A stretch of DNA of 6,445 nt from Kitasatospora aureofaciens (GTDB lineage: Bacteria; Actinomycetota; Actinomycetes; Streptomycetales; Streptomycetaceae): positions 1 through 6,445 of the forward strand of contig JODU01000061.1 in the NCBI GenBank assembly GCA_000720845.1. Direction: 5' to 3'. Shown here piece by piece: positions 1 through 4,600 of this stretch. Within the stretch, counting starts at the first letter, position 1. Each line of letters starts with the position of its first letter. Position numbers and translations under genes: made by a program. Under the pieces are notes generated by a model. The model saw only the letters and a program-made list of their open reading frames with translations. It did no database searches and was not told where the DNA came from.

Positions 1-1601
1 GGACCGTGGCGGCACTCGCCGAGGTCGTCACCGAGACCGGCACCACCGTCACGGAGGAACCCGGCGCCGGCATCGGCGACGTACCCCTGACACCGATCAA
101 GCAGTGGCTGCTCGCACGCACCGACGACCTGGACGCGTTCAACATGTCCGCCGTGCTGCGCGTGCCGGCCGACCTGGACGCGGACGCGCTCACCGAAGCC
201 GTACAGGCGCTGCTGGACCACCACGACGCACTGCGCGCCCGTCTCACGCCGGCTCCGGGGCGGCGGCTGGAGGTCCGGGAACCGGGAAGCGTCGACGCAG
301 GCGCCCTGGTCCGGCGGGTGGACGCCTCCGGCGCCGACGGTGCCGGTCTCCACGCCCTCGTCCGGGAGGCGGGCGCGGCCGCCCGTGACCGGCTGCACCT
401 GGGCGAGGGCCGGGTCGTGCAGGCCGTGTGGTTCGACCGTGGGCGGGACAGCGCCGGGCTGCTGCTGTTGATCATCCACCACCTGGTCGTCGACGGTGTC
501 TCCTGGCGCATCCTCATCCCCGACCTCGCCGAGGCGTACGAGGCCCTCTCCGCGGGGCGGGAGCCCGCCCTGCAACCGGTGGGCACCTCGCTGCGCCGCT
601 GGTCGCAGCGCCTCACCGAGGAGGCCGTCAAGTCCGCCTGGGTCGCCGACGCGGCGTGGTGGCAGGACGTCCTGCGGTCCGCCGGGCCGCCGCCGGGCCG
701 CCGGCCGCTGGACCCGGCGAGGGATCGCGAGGCCACGGCCGGCCGGCTGACCATGACCCTGCCGGCCGAGGTCACGGAAGCCGTCCTGACCCGCGTTCCC
801 GCCGCCTTCCACGCGGAGGTGAACGACGTGCTGCTCACCGCGTTCGCCCTCGCCTGGGCGCGCTGGCGGCACGGCGGGCCGGAGCTGCTGCTCGATCTGG
901 AAGGGCACGGCCGCGAGGAGCACCTCGTGGAGGGCGCCGACCTGTCCCGTACGGTCGGCTGGTTCACCAACCTGTACCCGGTGCGCCTCGACACGGGCGG
1001 TGTGGACCTCGCCCGTGCCTTCGCGGGCGGGTCGGCGGCGGGCTCCGCCGCGAAACGGATCAAGGAGCAGCTCAGGTCCGTCCCCGACAAGGGCATGGGC
1101 TACGGCCTGGTCCGTCATCTCAACCCGGCCACCGCGGCCGGCTTCGACGGCCTCGCCGCTCCCCACGTGGCGTTCAACTACCTCGGCCGGTTCACCGCCG
1201 CCGACGGCGACCGGGCCGCCGACTGGACTCCGGTCACCGGCGTCGACGCCGTCGCCGGCGACCCTCCGCAGCTGCCGCTCGCCCACCCGCTGGAGCTCAA
1301 CTCCCGTACGGAGGACGGTCCGGAGGGGTCCGAGCTGGTCGCGTTCTGGACCTGGGCCGAGGGCATCCTCGACGAGGACGAGGTACGCGAGCTGGCCGAA
1401 CTGTGGTTCCAGGCGCTGCGCGCCCTGGTCACGCACTCCGAGAACCCCTACGCGGGCGGTCTCACCCCCTCCGACGTCTCCCTGTCCTCCATCGGCCAGG
1501 ACGAGATCGAGGCGTTCGAGGAGGAACTGGACGACCTGTTCGACGACTTCGACGACGACGAACCGCACGAATTCGAGAAGGAAGAAGAGGCCAGCAAGTG
1601 A
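1..1601 (+). CDS. NRPS subunit, 3' end (carrier-domain tail, epimerization domain, docking tail); 5' partial
   Basis: C-terminal part of a non-ribosomal peptide synthetase. The reading frame is open from the left edge (first full codon at 3), so the GTG at 6 is an internal valine, not a start. The first visible residues, TVAALAEVV, look like the last helix of a peptidyl carrier domain, so the carrier serine and everything before it lie upstream. A ~20-residue linker leads to a full epimerization domain, then an acidic tail ending in TGA at 1599-1601. The role is to convert the last L-residue loaded by this subunit to the D form and pass the peptide to the next protein. There is no thioesterase, so the chain continues in trans, which fits the 4-base overlap with the next NRPS gene. 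The amino acid chosen by this module cannot be told because its A domain is outside the window. I saw no TTA codon in this part. Confidence 0.95.
   Translation, partial: TVAALAEVVTETGTTVTEEPGAGIGDVPLTPIKQWLLARTDDLDAFNMSAVLRVPADLDADALTEAVQALLDHHDALRARLTPAPGRRLEVREPGSVDAGALVRRVDASGADGAGLHALVREAGAAARDRLHLGEGRVVQAVWFDRGRDSAGLLLLIIHHLVVDGVSWRILIPDLAEAYEALSAGREPALQPVGTSLRRWSQRLTEEAVKSAWVADAAWWQDVLRSAGPPPGRRPLDPARDREATAGRLTMTLPAEVTEAVLTRVPAAFHAEVNDVLLTAFALAWARWRHGGPELLLDLEGHGREEHLVEGADLSRTVGWFTNLYPVRLDTGGVDLARAFAGGSAAGSAAKRIKEQLRSVPDKGMGYGLVRHLNPATAAGFDGLAAPHVAFNYLGRFTAADGDRAADWTPVTGVDAVAGDPPQLPLAHPLELNSRTEDGPEGSELVAFWTWAEGILDEDEVRELAELWFQALRALVTHSENPYAGGLTPSDVSLSSIGQDEIEAFEEELDDLFDDFDDDEPHEFEKEEEASK
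78..1439 (+). other. Epimerization (E) domain, apparently active
   Basis: Residues are counted from the valine codon at 6. The domain has the condensation-like fold, and its motifs separate E from C domains. PLTPIKQWL (27-35) replaces the C-domain opening. The catalytic HHLVVDG (158-164, bases 477-497) is followed by VSWRIL, the E-type continuation rather than GWS. LEGHGRE (298-304), TVGWFTNLYPV (316-326), KGMGYG (362-367) and FNYLGRF (390-396) are all present. About 450 residues is normal for the family. The second His of HHxxxDG and the Glu of the EGHGRE region are the residues usually linked to catalysis, and both are intact, so I infer an active domain giving a D-configured terminal residue. 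A dual-function C/E domain is unlikely because the VGWFT and EGHGRE signatures are those of a stand-alone E domain. Confidence 0.95.
1464..1598 (+). other. C-terminal donor docking (COM-like) tail, highly acidic
   Basis: Right after the E domain comes TPSDVS (bases 1464-1481). It matches the TPSDFS element that opens donor communication-mediating (COM) segments behind E domains in NRPS subunits. The remaining 39 residues to the stop hold 19 Asp/Glu and only two Lys, in clusters such as EEELDDLFDDFDDDE. Spaced Ile, Phe and Leu residues suggest an amphipathic helix. Such tails recruit the partner subunit by contacting its N-terminus. The next protein begins with a short segment containing R3, R6 and K7, so an electrostatic match is plausible, but this pairing is inference. 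The tail is acidic well beyond the LDDLF core, which may add affinity or selectivity. The DNA is GAC/GAG-rich low-complexity sequence, and its last codons also supply the ribosome binding site of the next gene. Confidence 0.8.
1586..1601 (+). promoter_or_regulatory. Ribosome binding site and GTGA stop/start overlap
   Basis: The purine run in the Glu codons before the stop ends in GAGG at 1587-1590, seven bases before the GTG at 1598. This is a good Shine-Dalgarno position and supports GTG as the start. The GTG shares four bases with the upstream TGA at 1599-1601, the usual arrangement for translational coupling, which would keep two interacting subunits in balanced amounts. The first in-frame ATG lies about 40 codons downstream, inside the condensation domain and after its first motif, so it cannot be the true start. 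No promoter is expected between the genes. Confidence 0.8.
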
Positions 1602-4600
1602 GTCGCACAGCGCGGAAGATCGAGGACATCCTGCCGCTGGCCCCGCTCCAGGAGGGCCTGCTCTTCCACAGCGTCTACGACGAGGGCGAGCTCGACCCCT
1701 ATGTCGTGCAGATGTCGTTCGACATCGACGGCGCGCTGGACACCGCGGTCCTGCGCACCGCCGCCGAGAAGTTGCTGGCCCGGCACGCCAACCTGCGGGT
1801 CGCCTTCCGGCAGCGCAAGAGCGGCGACTGGGCGCAGCTGGTCATGCGGGAGGTGCCGCTGCCGTGGACCGAGCGCGACCTGAGCACTCTGCCCGAGGCC
1901 GAACGCGCCGACGCCGCCGCCGGCCTGATCGCCGCCGAACGCGCCACGCGCTTCGACGTGACGCGGCCGCCACTGCTGCGCTTCACCCTGCTGCGGCTCG
2001 GCGCCGCCCGGCACCGCCTCGTCCTGACCAACCACCACCTCCTGCTCGACGGCTGGTCCCTGCCCGTCCTCATGGGTGACCTGTTCGCGCTGTACGACGC
2101 CGCGGGCGACGACAGCGCCCTGCCCAGGGTGCGCCCCTACCGCGACTACCTCACGTGGCTGGAGGGCCAGGACCGCGACGCCGCCCGCGACGCCTGGCGC
2201 GACACGTTCGCCGACCTCGTGGAACCCACCCTCGTCGCACCCGGCGCCGACCGTGCCGCGGTAGCCGGGGCCGAGGTCCGGGCCGAGCTGCCCCGGGAGG
2301 AGACCGCGGCGCTCACCGAGCTGGCACGCGGCCGGGGCCTCACCCTCAGCACCGTGGTGCAGAGCGCCTGGGCGATCGCCCTCAGCAAGCACCTGGGACG
2401 GGACGACATCGTGTTCGGCACCACCGTCTCCGGACGTCCGCCGGAGATCGACGGCGTCGAACGCATGGTGGGCCTGTTCATCAACACGCTGCCCTCACGG
2501 GTGCGGCTGCGGGCCGCCGAACCGCTCGCCGGGCTCGTCGCCCGCGTCCAGCGAGAGCAGGCCGCACTGACCCCGCACCAGCACCTCGGTCTGGCGGAGA
2601 TCCAGCGCACCGTGGGGCACGGCGAACTCTTCGACACCTCCATGGTGTTCCAGAACTATCCCGTCAACCGTTCGGGCACCGCGGGCACCGGCATCGGCGC
2701 CGCCATCAGCCTGGCCCCCGGCAAGAACCGAGAGGCCACCCACTACCCGCTGCTGCTGATCGCTGCCGCCCGCGACAGCATGACGTTCCGGCTCAACCAT
2801 CGTCCCGACCTCTTCGACGCGGCCTCCGCCCAGCGGATCCTGGACCGCTTCGTCCGTGTCCTGCGCGCCCTCGTCACCGACCCGGAGCAGCCCGTCGGGC
2901 GCCTCGACCTGCTCACCGACCGGGAACGCGACAGTGTGCTGCGGGAGTGGAACGACACCGCGCACGACGTCCCGGACGCCACGGTCCTCGATCTGTTCCG
3001 GGCCCAGGCGGACCGCACCCCGCAGACCCCGGCCGTCACGAGCGCCGACCGCACCCTGACGTACGCCGAACTCGACGCCCGCTCCAGCCGCCTGGCCCAC
3101 CTGCTGGCCGAGCACGGCGCGGCGCCCGAGCGGTTCGTCGCGATCGCGCTGCCCCGGAACTGCGACACCGTCGTCGCCCTGCTCGCCGTCCTCAAGACGG
3201 GCGCGGCCTACCTGCCCGTGGACCCCGACTACCCGGCGGAGCGCATCGCGTTCATGCTGGAGGACACCGAGCCCGCGCTGCTGCTCACCACCCGCGAACT
3301 CGCCCCCGGCCTCCCCGACTCGGGTGCGCCGCGCCTCCTCCTGGACGACCCGGCCCACACCGGGGATCTCGCCGCCCGGCCCGCCACCGCGCCCACCGTG
3401 CCGGTACCGCCCGGCCTCCCCGCGTACGTGATCTACACCTCGGGTTCCACCGGGCGGCCCAAGGGCGTCGTCATCGAGCACCGCTCGCTCGGCGCCTATC
3501 TCCAGTGGGCCCGCAACGCCTACCCGGCGATGACGGGCACCTCGCTGCTGCACTCGCCGATCAGCTTCGACCTCACCGTCACCGCCCTCTACACGACCCT
3601 CGTCTCCGGCGGCCTGGTGCGCGTCGCCGACCTCGACGAGCGGGCCGCCGAGGGTCCCGGAGCCACCTTCCTCAAGGGCACCCCCAGTGTGCTCGCCCTG
3701 CTTGAGGCCCTGCCCGCCGAGGCCTCCCCCAGCGAGCTGATCATGCTGGGTGGTGAACTCCTGCTCGGCGAGGTCGCCGACCGCTGGCGGGCCCGCCGCC
3801 CCGACGCCGACGTCCTCAACGTGTACGGAGCCACCGAGGCCACCGTCAACAGCGTCCAGTACCGCATCCCCACCGGGGCGCCCGCACCTGCCGGACCGGT
3901 CCCCGTGGGCCGGCCCTTCTGGAACACCCAGGTGTACGTCCTCGACAGCGGGCTGCGGCCGGTCCCGCCCGGCGTCCCCGGCGAGGCCTACATCGCCGGC
4001 ACGGGGCTCGCCCGCGGCTACTGGCGGCGCGCGGGCCTCACCTCCGAGCGGTTCGTCGCCAACCCCTACGGTCCGCCCGGCTCCCGCATGTACCGGACCG
4101 GCGACGTGCTGCGCTGGAACCACGACGGCCGGCTGGAGTTCGTGGGTCGCGGCGACGGCCAGGTCAAGCTGCGCGGCTACCGCATCGAACTGGGTGAGAT
4201 CGAGGCCGTCCTCGCCGGTCACGAGGGCGTCACCCAGGCCGCCGTCCTGCTCCGCGAGGACCAGCCCGGCGACAAGCGACTCGTCGCCTACGCGGCGACC
4301 GCCGGCGCCTCCGTGGCGGCCGAATCCCTGCGTGCCCTGGCCACCGACCGGCTCCCCGACTACATGGTGCCGTCCGCCTTCGTGGTCCTGGACTCCTTCC
4401 CGCTCACACCGAACGGCAAGCTGGACCGCCGCGCCCTGCCCGCCCCCGACTACGGGCCGCAGGCGGGTGGCGGGCGGGCTCCGCGCTCCCCCCGCGAGGA
4501 CATTCTGTGCACCCTCTTCGCGGAGGTGCTCGGCGTCGGCTCGGTCACCATCGACGACGACTTCTTCGCCCTGGGCGGCCACTCCCTGCTCGCCACCAAA

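Noticed and set aside
6..8. GTG as a true start of the first gene.
   Set aside because: The frame is open to the left edge, and the residues around it look like the end of a carrier domain, so the gene begins upstream of the window.
1527..1560. GAC-rich repeat tract as a repeat element or recombination site.
   Set aside because: It is simply the codons of the Asp/Glu-rich docking tail and has no unit structure beyond codon repetition.
1000..2079. Plus-strand open frame of 359 codons across the E domain and gene junction.
   Set aside because: Arg/Ser/Pro-rich, no motif, and it overlaps two frames with clear NRPS domains.
1448..2392. Second long minus-strand open frame, across the gene junction.
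   Set aside because: Same register as the second NRPS gene, low complexity, no recognisable domain. It runs across a junction that is fully explained on the plus strand.
2155..3705. Plus-strand open frame of 516 codons overlapping the second NRPS gene.
   Set aside because: Arg/Pro/Gly/His-rich translation typical of an off-frame reading of G+C-rich DNA; the true frame here encodes conserved C and A domain motifs.
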